Both the position numbers and the translations under genes were made by a program. A stretch of 5,273 bases of DNA, taken from positions 1 to 5,273 of the forward strand of contig JALHVH010000277.1 in assembly GCA_022867105.1 (NCBI GenBank). Reading direction: 5' to 3'. Below, piece after piece: positions 1 through 5,273 of this stretch. A model generated the notes under the pieces. That model was not told where the DNA came from. It searched no databases and saw only the letters and a program-made list of their open reading frames with translations. The DNA is from Candidatus Aminicenantota bacterium. Its GTDB lineage: Bacteria; Acidobacteriota; Aminicenantia; Aminicenantales; Saccharicenantaceae. Within the stretch, counting starts at the first letter, position 1. Each line of letters opens with the position of its first letter.

Positions 1-2369
1 AGGTCCTTGAATTTCGAAAGAAACAGCCGATGCTGGGCATGGAGGTTCCCGGCCGAGTCGAAGAGCGCCGCGAAAGCCCCGTGCTTTGTGAATCCCAGGG
101 CCTCCCATTTTGAGCGCTCGATCGTCGCCAGAGGCGTCGACGCGTTGGCCGGGAGCACGATATCCCGCGTTTCGTCCAAGGGCCGGCCTCCCCTCGTCGC
201 GAAAAGACCGTAGCGCAAAGCGCCCTTCCACTCCTCCCGCCCCTCGTTGACACCGTATACGGTGATCATCGGCCCGTCGTCCGCTACGACGACGGTGACC
301 GGCTGGTAGGCGCGCCGGACGGGATGAAAGGCCAGCTTCTTTCTCAGGTAATAATCGACAATGGTCCAGCCGTGGGTCACCGGCCAGGAGTCGTTGTACA
401 TCCAGAAGATGGCCGAGGAGCTTGAGAACATGCGCCGCCGATAGTTGGCGATATACTCCTCGAGGCCTTCCGCCTGGAGGAGGGCGCTGGCGAAAACATA
501 GTCATTAAATGTCATCCCCGCCGGGTCGCATCCCAACCAGAATTCCACGGTCCGGTAGGTGATGCCCGGAAGCTCCGTCCAGAAATTCCCGCCGTTGTCG
601 TGGTGCTCCCAGGAGAACGACCTCATCCGCCTCTCCCCTGCCGGGAGGAACTGCCGCAGGGTCGCCGGGGAACTGGCCCCCAGGACGCCCCCCTCGTTGG
701 GGAACCTGTCCACGAATCTCCTGTAGGCCCGGAAGTCCGCGCCGTATTGACCGAGCGTGACGTCCCAGGGGTGCTGGTCGCCGACGATAGGGCTGTTGGG
801 GAACTCGTGGTTCGGCGAGAACGGGGAGCTCGGCCAATAGGGCTTTGTCGGGTCCTCGGTTTTGACGATGACCGGAAGGACGAAGTGGTAAAGGGAATAA
901 TCGGGATGCCGCTTGCCGAAGGATTCGTATCCCCAGGCCCAGACGCCCCACTCAATCTCGTTATTGCCGCACCAGACGGCGAGCGAGGGATGGCGGGCGA
1001 ATTCGCGCACGGCCCAAGTCGTCTCGCGGCGGACATCAGCCAGCCAATCGCCGTCATCGGCGGGATATTTCGAGCAGGCGAACAGAAAGTCGTGCCAAAC
1101 GAGGAGGCCTTTCTCGTCGCAGAGGTCGAGGAGGTCATGCCCGGCATAAAGCCCGCCACCCCAGATCCGGAGGAGGTTGAAGTTGGCGTCCACAGCCAGG
1201 TCCACAAGCTTCCGGGTCCGTTCATGGTCGACGCTCGAATAGATCATGTCGGCCGGAACCCAGTTCCCGCCTTTGCAGAAGATGCGCCGGCCGTTGACCG
1301 TGATGATGAAGTATTCGCCTTCCACGGGGTGAGGCGAGCGGTCGATGACGACGGACCGGATGCCCGTCCGCTTCACTGCCGAATCGACGACCGTGCCGTC
1401 CGCGAGAAGGTCGACCTCGACCGTGTAGAGGTCCTGCTTCCCGTGTCCGCGCGGCCACCACAGGCGCGGCTTGTCTACCTGGATATGAAGATCCTGGGTC
1501 TGGAGACTGCGTCCGAGCGTCATGTCCTTCTTCACTTCCTGCCCCGTCTCCTTGACACGGGCCCGCAGGACGGCGGACGTGCTCTCCTTGATCCCCTCCA
1601 CAAATACCCTCACGGTCATCTCCGCGGAAGTGAATTCCGGTGACGGCTGAGCGAAGACGACGACCTGGTCCAGCCGGGCGGCATCCGCCCATTCGAGCCG
1701 GACATCGCCGGTGATCCCGACATTGATCAGCCGCGGGTTCCAGTCCCATATGAACTGATACTGGGGCTTTCGCAGCCACTGCCGTTTGTTGAGGACGGCG
1801 TCCATCGACCGCGAATAATCGCCGTAAGAGCGGTCGGCGACATCATAAAGGCCGCTTTCGACGACAACAATGAGCTCGTTCGGTCCCTCGCGAAGCTTCC
1901 CGGTCAGATCGATACGCAGAGGAATGTAAGCGTTAGCATGGCGGCCAACGACCTCCCCGTTAAGAGACACCACGGCGTCGAGGTCCAGACAGTCGAAGAC
2001 GATCCAGACCGCCTTGGCAAGGAGCGCTTCCCCGGGGGGGGTCAACTCCGTGCGATAAGACCAGATCTGTTCCGCTACCCAGCGCGCCTTGAAGGAGTTA
2101 ATGCCGATATTGGGGTCCTCGATGAGACCTTTGGCCTGTAGGACGCGATGGAGCTCCATCGGGACCGGGACATCGATGTACCGGCCCGGGTCTTTCATCG
2201 GCAGGGTGTAGAGCGGAGGGATCTCCTGCGGGCTGTGGTTCCCATCGGTCCAGCTCACCTTCCAAGTGCCGGCCAGGCTCTTGCTCTGAATAGCGGACAG
2301 CGGCAGAAGCACCCCTGACGCGACGAAAATCAGGACGCCAAGTCTGTTCAACGCGGATACGGATCTCAT
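1..2369 (-). CDS. Secreted family 2 glycoside hydrolase, beta-mannosidase / exo-beta-glucosaminidase type (3' end outside window)
   Basis: This is a retaining exo-glycosidase of family GH2, predicted to act outside the cytoplasm. The ATG at 2369 follows AGGAGG with a 5-base gap. The frame stays open to the window edge: 789 full codons, where relatives run to roughly 850-900. Residues 1-26 form a Sec signal peptide (hydrophobic about 11-26, possible cleavage after LSA). A jelly-roll sugar-binding domain follows (about 33-225, with the segment IWSYRTEL near 102), then an immunoglobulin-like domain (about 230-345) and a TIM barrel from about 350. The barrel opens with VNGRRIFCKGGNWVPAD (358-374), then RIWGGGLY (401-408) and VWHDFLFAC (424-432). 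Glu471 in GNNE is the expected acid/base and Glu559 in PNEGG the expected nucleophile. WMYNDSWPVTHGW lies at 656-668. The family is secure. Substrate (beta-mannoside, glucosaminide or other) cannot be told from sequence, and no polysaccharide-locus partners are visible. Confidence 0.93.
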   Translation of the reverse strand, partial: MRSVSALNRLGVLIFVASGVLLPLSAIQSKSLAGTWKVSWTDGNHSPQEIPPLYTLPMKDPGRYIDVPVPMELHRVLQAKGLIEDPNIGINSFKARWVAEQIWSYRTELTPPGEALLAKAVWIVFDCLDLDAVVSLNGEVVGRHANAYIPLRIDLTGKLREGPNELIVVVESGLYDVADRSYGDYSRSMDAVLNKRQWLRKPQYQFIWDWNPRLINVGITGDVRLEWADAARLDQVVVFAQPSPEFTSAEMTVRVFVEGIKESTSAVLRARVKETGQEVKKDMTLGRSLQTQDLHIQVDKPRLWWPRGHGKQDLYTVEVDLLADGTVVDSAVKRTGIRSVVIDRSPHPVEGEYFIITVNGRRIFCKGGNWVPADMIYSSVDHERTRKLVDLAVDANFNLLRIWGGGLYAGHDLLDLCDEKGLLVWHDFLFACSKYPADDGDWLADVRRETTWAVREFARHPSLAVWCGNNEIEWGVWAWGYESFGKRHPDYSLYHFVLPVIVKTEDPTKPYWPSSPFSPNHEFPNSPIVGDQHPWDVTLGQYGADFRAYRRFVDRFPNEGGVLGASSPATLRQFLPAGERRMRSFSWEHHDNGGNFWTELPGITYRTVEFWLGCDPAGMTFNDYVFASALLQAEGLEEYIANYRRRMFSSSSAIFWMYNDSWPVTHGWTIVDYYLRKKLAFHPVRRAYQPVTVVVADDGPMITVYGVNEGREEWKGALRYGLFATRGGRPLDETRDIVLPANASTPLATIERSKWEALGFTKHGAFAALFDSAGNLHAQHRLFLSKFKD

Positions 2370-2374
2370 GGGTT

Positions 2375-2380
2375 CCTCCT
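2375..2380 (-). promoter_or_regulatory. Ribosome binding site of the GH2 gene
   Basis: AGGAGG on the minus strand lies 5 bases before the ATG at 2369. It fixes the start of the glycosidase and agrees with the signal peptide beginning there. Confidence 0.85.
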
Positions 2381-2406
2381 CAAGGCGTTTTCCCAGTCAG
2401 TAACAG

Positions 2407-2436
2407 ATGATAACTTTCGATAAGAAGAGAAGTCAA
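2407..2436 (-). promoter_or_regulatory. Sigma70-type promoter for the GH2 gene
   Basis: On the minus strand, TTGACT (2436-2431) and TATCAT (2412-2407) are separated by 18 bases, and each matches five of six consensus positions. Transcription would begin near 2400, giving a leader of about 30 bases that contains the AGGAGG site. The prediction rests on sequence match and placement only. Confidence 0.6.
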
Positions 2437-2641
2437 GGCCGCCGGGGAGCGCGTGTTTCATGGCATTTAAGACGAGTTCCGTGACGATCAGGCCGCAGGA
2501 AATGGCCGCGCAATGACTTCGCTGCACGGCCGGAGATATAGTATCGGCATGGTTAGGAAGGACGATTCAGTGCCAAGGGCGGGAATTCAGCTCGATACGT
2601 GTCCCCTGTCCTTTTTCGGGACAATAGCCGGACTGCCGCAT
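2437..2641. other. Divergent intergenic region, upstream part
   Basis: This is the central part of the 334-base gap between the divergent GH2 and DUF6448-type genes. No open frame here has a ribosome site, a family signature or plausible composition. The only structure seen is near the right end: TACGTGTCCCC at 2596-2606, whose reverse complement recurs at 3391-3401, and a weak TGTCC / GGACA stem around a T-rich loop at 2607-2623. Confidence 0.5.
2596..2606 (-). repeat. 11-bp inverted repeat, left copy
   Basis: TACGTGTCCCC here is the exact reverse complement of GGGGACACGTA at 3391-3401. The two copies bracket the DUF6448-type gene and its promoter in inverted orientation, about 785 bases apart. 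An 11-base match could be chance, but both copies are intergenic. Confidence 0.4.
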
Positions 2642-2670
2642 TTGACAAGTCCGCGACTCTTCCCTATATA
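2642..2670 (+). promoter_or_regulatory. Sigma70-type promoter for the DUF6448-type gene
   Basis: A perfect TTGACA (2642-2647) is followed, after 17 bases, by TATATA (2665-2670). Transcription would begin near 2677, giving a leader of about 27 bases before the ATG at 2704. The promoter lies inside the longer open frame that begins at 2599, which argues that the extra upstream codons are not translated. Confidence 0.7.
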
Positions 2671-2690
2671 TGGAGTTGGAAATATCTCCA

Positions 2691-2699
2691 AGGGAGGGG
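2691..2699 (+). promoter_or_regulatory. Ribosome binding site of the DUF6448-type gene
   Basis: The purine-rich AGGGAGGGG ends 4 bases before the ATG at 2704 and continues as AGG right up to it. Several registers can pair with the 16S tail. It supports this ATG over the GTG at 2599, which would put about 35 uncharacteristic residues ahead of the signal sequence. Confidence 0.7.
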
Positions 2700-2703
2700 A
2701 GGC

Positions 2704-3360
2704 ATGGCAACCGGGAAAAAAAGATTTCTGACGCTCCTGGCGGTCTCGGCAGCGCTCGTCGCTGGGCTCTATCTTCTCACGGGGAAGCGCTTTTCGTTCT
2801 TCGTGCCATTCGCTTTCGCCCACTGCGACACGATGGGCGGGCCCGTCATCAAGGCGGCGATGAAGGCCCTGGAAACGGGCCGAGCGGAACATGTCCTGAT
2901 CTGGGTCCAGAAGAAGGACGAGGCGGAGATCACCGAGGCTTTCCGGAGAACGCTCGCCGTCCGGAAACTCAATCCGGACGCGAAGGAGCTGGCCGACCGG
3001 TATTTCTTCGAGACCCTGGTTAGGGTCCACAGAGCCGGAGAGGGCGCTCCCTACACCGGCCTGAAGCCGGCCGGAACCGAGGAGCCGCCCATCGCGGCGG
3101 CCGACAAAGCCCTGGAAACCGGCCAAGTGGACGCCCTGGCCGAACACATGTCAGGGCACGTGTCCGAAGGCATTCGGGCGCAGTTCGAAAAGATGATGGC
3201 GAAGAAGAAGGATATGGACAAGAGTGTGGAAGCGGGCCGGGAATTCGTGGCCGCCTACGTCACGTTCATCCATTACGTGGAGAAACTCTACATCGACGCG
3301 GCCGGAACGGCAGGGCATGCGGCGGAGGGGGCGAAATCCGATCCCGGGCATATCCATTAG
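2704..3360 (+). CDS. Exported DUF6448-type protein with a His-Cys-Asp mature N-terminus
   Basis: The product has 218 residues. From memory, its body matches the uncharacterised DUF6448 family, whose members begin AHCDTM after a signal peptide and contain GEGAPYTGLKPAG; here these are residues 39-44 and 112-124. No function is established. Residues 8-25 are hydrophobic after a basic start (KKR). A second hydrophobic stretch (30-39) ends in AFA, a plausible signal peptidase site that would leave His40-Cys41-Asp42 at the mature N-terminus. The rest looks helical and charged, with REFVAAYVTFIHYVEKLY at 179-196. Cys41 is the only cysteine. Histidines include 40, 63, 109, 148, 152, 190, 205, 216 and 218, and the tail ends HIH, so metal binding is possible but inferred. 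The double hydrophobic leader is odd: it could be a long signal or a retained anchor. The gene has its own promoter and appears monocistronic. Confidence 0.85.
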   Translation: MATGKKRFLTLLAVSAALVAGLYLLTGKRFSFFVPFAFAHCDTMGGPVIKAAMKALETGRAEHVLIWVQKKDEAEITEAFRRTLAVRKLNPDAKELADRYFFETLVRVHRAGEGAPYTGLKPAGTEEPPIAAADKALETGQVDALAEHMSGHVSEGIRAQFEKMMAKKKDMDKSVEAGREFVAAYVTFIHYVEKLYIDAAGTAGHAAEGAKSDPGHIH

Positions 3361-3390
3361 GCTTCCCTGACTCGCGCTCGTAGGAAGAAG

Positions 3391-3401
3391 GGGGACACGT
3401 A
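3391..3401 (+). repeat. 11-bp inverted repeat, right copy
   Basis: GGGGACACGTA is the partner of the copy at 2596-2606. It overlaps the first two bases of the 10-bp hairpin arm that starts at 3400. Confidence 0.4.
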
Positions 3402-3423
3402 CCGGATTCCGGAGAATCCGGTA
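3400..3423. repeat. Perfect 10-bp inverted repeat with 4-base loop
   Basis: The arms TACCGGATTC and GAATCCGGTA flank a CGGA loop. No T-run follows, so it is not a canonical terminator. GGGGGACACG directly precedes it, and the GGGGACACGTA portion (3391-3401) is repeated in inverted orientation at 2596-2606. A short palindrome next to a conserved tag is the layout of REP-like elements mobilised by Y1 transposases, but no transposase is present in the window. Confidence 0.6.
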
Positions 3424-3490
3424 ACTCACTGACTTCAAAGAGAAGCCGGGCTGTGTCCATATCCTTACGTTTCCCATTTCCTCCGCTGAG

Positions 3491-3514
3491 CGTCAACACC
3501 TGTTGACGTTTTCT
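3491..3514 (+). terminator. Possible rho-independent terminator after the DUF6448-type gene
   Basis: CGTCAACA and TGTTGACG are perfect 8-base arms separated by CC; as RNA this would fold as 7 pairs with a 4-base loop. TTTTCT follows immediately. The stem is only moderately GC-rich and lies about 130 bases after the stop codon. It could instead be a protein-binding operator, since a short-centred dyad of this kind suits a dimeric regulator. Confidence 0.45.
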
Positions 3515-3607
3515 AACTTGATTTCCTTCTTTGAGCCGGGGCTTTCCTTGTCTTTACAGGGGAAACGCGGTCCGATCCGTGACATTGGCCCGTTTCTTGA
3601 GGCCATT

Positions 3608-3625
3608 CTCCCGCCATGGCGGGAG
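3608..3625. repeat. Perfect 18-bp GC-rich palindrome
   Basis: CTCCCGCCATGGCGGGAG reads the same on both strands. As RNA it gives a 7-pair stem with a CATG loop, followed by TCTTTC, a poor U-tract. Its right arm, GCGGGAG, recurs at 3639-3645, directly before GGTTTTTT, so the left arm has two possible partners. Confidence 0.6.
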
Positions 3626-3632
3626 TCTTTCG

Positions 3633-3665
3633 GCCGGTGCGGGAGGGTTTTTTGCCCCCACCGGC
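3633..3665. repeat. Inverted repeat enclosing a T-run
   Basis: The arms GCCGGTG (3633-3639) and CACCGGC (3659-3665) could extend inward past one mismatch by three G-C pairs. The loop holds a six-T run (3648-3653). No T-run follows the right arm, so on the plus strand this is not itself a standard terminator. Confidence 0.5.
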
Positions 3666-3692
3666 TCTTCCGCCACCGCTTATTGCGCCGCG

Positions 3693-3721
3693 TTGAATTT
3701 TCCCAAGCATCGTGTTATAAG
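3693..3721 (+). promoter_or_regulatory. Likely promoter for the lipid kinase-acyltransferase pair
   Basis: TTGAAT (3693-3698) and TATAAG (3716-3721) are separated by exactly 17 bases; the -10 matches five of six positions. The expected transcription start, 6-7 bases downstream, coincides with the GTG at 3728, which suggests a leaderless message. Confidence 0.55.
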
Positions 3722-3727
3722 CAAGAC

Positions 3728-4642
3728 GTGAGCGCCGACGATAAAACACTGCTCGTCGTCAATCCCGCCTCCGGACATGGGCGCGGGTTTAAGTGCTTCC
3801 GCCGTCTCGAGCCCCGAATCCTCAAGGAGTTCCCCGGGATCGAGATCTGCTCCTCCGAATACCCTGGCCACGCCTCGGAGATCGGCCGCCGGGCGGCTGA
3901 AGAGGGTTTCGTACGGGTAATCTGCCTCGGCGGCGACGGCACGCCCTTCGAGGTGATCAACGGCATCTATGCCGAGGGACGGCCGCCCCGTACGCCCGAG
4001 ATCGGGCTCATCCCGGCCGGAACCGGCAATTCCTTCCTCCGAGACTTCGATACTCTCACGGCTGATCAAGCGCTCGACAACATCATGGCCGGGCGCCGCC
4101 ACGCCATCGACCTGGTGGAATTTTGGTACCGGCAGGACGGGCTGACCGAACACCGGTTCTCCATGAACCTCTTGGGGGTCGGGCTCATCGCCGACATCCT
4201 CAAATTGGCCAACAAACGCCTGAAGATCTTAGGTTCCTTCGGCTACAGCCTGGCTGTCCTTCTGAGGCTGGCCAAAGGCATAAACAACCGCATGGACATC
4301 GAAGCGGACGGCAAGAAATGGACCGTCCGCGACAGCGCCATGGTCATTTCCAATTCAAAATTCACCGGCGGCCGGATGAAGATCGCTCCGGACGCCGACC
4401 CATCGGATGGGCGGGCCGACCTGGTGATCTTCCGCGAGGTCAACCGCCGCGAGATCGTCGATATCTTCCGCAAGGTGTTCTCCGGGACCCACACCGGCCA
4501 TCCGAACGTGGACGTGAGCAAGGCCGCCGAGATCTCCATCAGCGCCGATCCGCCCCAACTCCTAATGGCCGACGGCGAGCTCCTCGGCGAGACCCCCCTG
4601 CGGCTGAAGGTGTGGCCCCGGGAACTGACCGTCCTGGCATGA
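3728..4642 (+). CDS. Diacylglycerol kinase family lipid kinase (DagK/YegS/BmrU type)
   Basis: The family phosphorylates diacylglycerol or related lipids with ATP; the likely product is phosphatidic acid, made at the inner face of the membrane. From the GTG at 3728 the protein has 304 residues, the usual family length. The N-terminal domain shows LLVVNPASGHGRG (8-20), the nucleotide-binding GGDGT (68-72) and PAGTGNSFLRDF (96-107). The C-terminal beta-rich domain includes FTGGRMKIAPDAD (212-224) and ends with the conserved DGE at 282-284. No signal peptide or membrane span is seen. The start was chosen because the family motif begins about seven residues later and no other plausible in-frame start lies nearby; the alternative TTG at 3503 would add 75 unrelated residues. 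No Shine-Dalgarno site precedes the GTG. The stop overlaps the next gene's ATG, so the two are probably co-translated. The exact lipid substrate is not determined: sphingoid or other lipid kinases share this fold. Confidence 0.9.
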   Translation: MSADDKTLLVVNPASGHGRGFKCFRRLEPRILKEFPGIEICSSEYPGHASEIGRRAAEEGFVRVICLGGDGTPFEVINGIYAEGRPPRTPEIGLIPAGTGNSFLRDFDTLTADQALDNIMAGRRHAIDLVEFWYRQDGLTEHRFSMNLLGVGLIADILKLANKRLKILGSFGYSLAVLLRLAKGINNRMDIEADGKKWTVRDSAMVISNSKFTGGRMKIAPDADPSDGRADLVIFREVNRREIVDIFRKVFSGTHTGHPNVDVSKAAEISISADPPQLLMADGELLGETPLRLKVWPRELTVLA

Positions 4643-5273
4643 AGCGCGTCTTCGAAAGCCTGCGGTCGCTCGTCATCTGGACGATCGCTCTGCCCGTCTT
4701 CGTCTTGTGTTGTCTCGTGATCCTGCTCGTCGCCTTCTTCACCCGCGGCCGGCGCTTGGAAGGGCTGATCAAGGCTTGCTGCCGATTGGTTCTCTTCGTC
4801 AGCGGCGTTCGTCTCAGGGCGAGGGGGCAGGAGAACGCCGTTGCGGGCCGCCGATACGTCGTGATGATGAACCACGTCAACATCTTCGACCCGCTCATTT
4901 TTTATGCCGCCTTCCCCGGTCCGGCCCGAGGGATCGAGGAAGAGAGCCATTTCCGCTGGCCGTTCTATGGGGCCGTTCTCCGCCGCATCGGCATGATCCC
5001 GATCGACCGTAAAAACAGTCCGAAGGCAAGGGAGAGCATCAAACAGGCCGCGGACCTCGTCCGCAGCCGCAAGCAGTTTTCCATTGCCATTCTGCCGGAG
5101 GGAACGCGCACCCTGGACGGGAAACTGGGGCCTTTCAAGCGGGGCGGGTTCCACTTGGCTCTGGAAACGGGGCTGGACATCCTGCCGATCGTCCAGAAGG
5201 GCGGATACAGGATCATTCACAAGGGAAGCCTTCTCATCCGTCCCGGCCGGGTCGATCTGACCATCGAACCCCC
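4639..5273 (+). CDS. 1-acyl-sn-glycerol-3-phosphate acyltransferase (PlsC-type), 3' end outside window
   Basis: This family transfers an acyl chain to lysophosphatidic acid to give phosphatidic acid at the cytoplasmic membrane. The ATG at 4639 overlaps the kinase stop (ATGA). The open frame runs to the edge: 211 full codons, where the family is usually about 230-260. Residues 11-34 are a membrane anchor. The catalytic HX4D motif is NHVNIFD (78-84, His79 and Asp84). Block II, with GMIPIDR, is at 118-124. The substrate-binding LPEGTR is at 152-157 (Glu154 is the conserved acid) and the block IV proline is in ILPIV (181-185). All four acyltransferase blocks are therefore present. No clear ribosome site lies before the ATG, which fits translational coupling to the kinase. 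Assignment to the PlsC superfamily is firm; specificity for lysophosphatidate rather than another lyso-lipid is inferred from motif form and the kinase neighbour. Confidence 0.9.
   Translation, partial: MKRVFESLRSLVIWTIALPVFVLCCLVILLVAFFTRGRRLEGLIKACCRLVLFVSGVRLRARGQENAVAGRRYVVMMNHVNIFDPLIFYAAFPGPARGIEEESHFRWPFYGAVLRRIGMIPIDRKNSPKARESIKQAADLVRSRKQFSIAILPEGTRTLDGKLGPFKRGGFHLALETGLDILPIVQKGGYRIIHKGSLLIRPGRVDLTIEP

Larger units (their letters stand above)
3361..3727. other. Gene-free interval rich in inverted repeats
   Basis: This 367-base gap lies between the DUF6448-type gene and the lipid kinase. The plus-strand frame can be extended to a TTG at 3503, but that codon sits inside a hairpin, no ribosome site precedes it, and the encoded 75 residues do not resemble lipid-kinase N-termini. 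The interval holds four inverted repeats (listed separately) and a likely kinase promoter at its right end. Confidence 0.6.

Noticed and set aside
600..1643. Long plus-strand open frame of 347 codons opposite the GH2 gene
   Set aside because: It is antisense to strongly conserved GH2 motifs, has no family signature and no ribosome site; long shadow frames are expected in GC-rich coding DNA.
505..1779. Several minus-strand open frames inside the GH2 region
   Set aside because: They are out of frame with the continuous GH2 reading frame and have biased Arg/Pro/Ser compositions typical of shadow frames.
2034..2041. Run of eight G as a possible frameshift in the GH2 gene
   Set aside because: The frame is intact across it: conserved N-terminal domain sequence continues in the same frame on both sides.
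2599..2703. Upstream extension of the DUF6448-type gene to the GTG at 2599
   Set aside because: The extension contains the TTGACA-N17-TATATA promoter and bypasses the strong ribosome site before the ATG at 2704, where a signal sequence begins.
2587..3147. Minus-strand frame opposite the DUF6448-type gene
   Set aside because: It is antisense to a recognised family, has no ribosome site of note and covers the opposite promoter.
3151..3477. Minus-strand frame starting in the hairpin-rich gap
   Set aside because: GGAGG lies only two bases from its ATG, the frame runs antisense through a recognised gene, and the protein has no recognisable features.
3531..3559. Possible promoter TTGAGC-N17-TTACAG upstream of the palindromes
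   Set aside because: Both boxes are poor matches, so it gives no real support for a structured-leader transcript.
3503..3727. 75-codon N-terminal extension of the lipid kinase from TTG at 3503
   Set aside because: The TTG lies within an inverted repeat, the frame crosses further palindromes, no ribosome site is present and the residues do not resemble a kinase N-terminus.
4243..5220. 325-codon minus-strand frame opposite the kinase and acyltransferase
   Set aside because: It spans two recognised plus-strand genes and their overlap; its composition is that of a shadow frame.

Overview
The window is GC-rich and gene-dense, with long coherent reading frames, Shine-Dalgarno sites and sigma70-like promoters, so it is a bacterial chromosome fragment. 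Signal-peptide-bearing products and an environmental-type gene mix (a secreted family 2 glycosidase and a DUF6448-type secreted protein) suggest a free-living or anaerobic sediment-type bacterium. An Acidobacteriota or Aminicenantota-like lineage is plausible, but nothing here fixes the taxon.

Layout. From the left edge to 2369, the minus strand carries a large secreted GH2 glycoside hydrolase of the beta-mannosidase / exo-glucosaminidase type. Its 3' end lies outside the window. A divergent intergenic region (2370-2703) holds a good promoter for each direction. Next, on the plus strand, is a 218-residue exported protein (2704-3360) that I recall as DUF6448; its predicted mature N-terminus begins His-Cys-Asp. 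A 367-base gap (3361-3727) contains four inverted repeats and no convincing gene. Then come two overlapping plus-strand genes of phospholipid metabolism: a diacylglycerol-kinase-family lipid kinase starting at a GTG (3728-4642) and a PlsC-type acyltransferase (4639 to the right edge).

How the genes relate. The lipid kinase and acyltransferase overlap by four bases (ATGA) and both families make phosphatidic acid, one from diacylglycerol and one from lysophosphatidic acid. They probably form one translationally coupled unit feeding membrane lipid synthesis or recycling. The glycosidase and the DUF6448-type protein are each transcribed from their own promoters, and I see no functional link between them or with the lipid genes.

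Most interesting points: the resemblance of the DUF6448 mature N-terminus to the nickel hook of Ni superoxide dismutase; an 11-base inverted repeat bracketing that same gene; a likely leaderless GTG start for the lipid kinase; and an attenuator-like set of alternative hairpins upstream of it.
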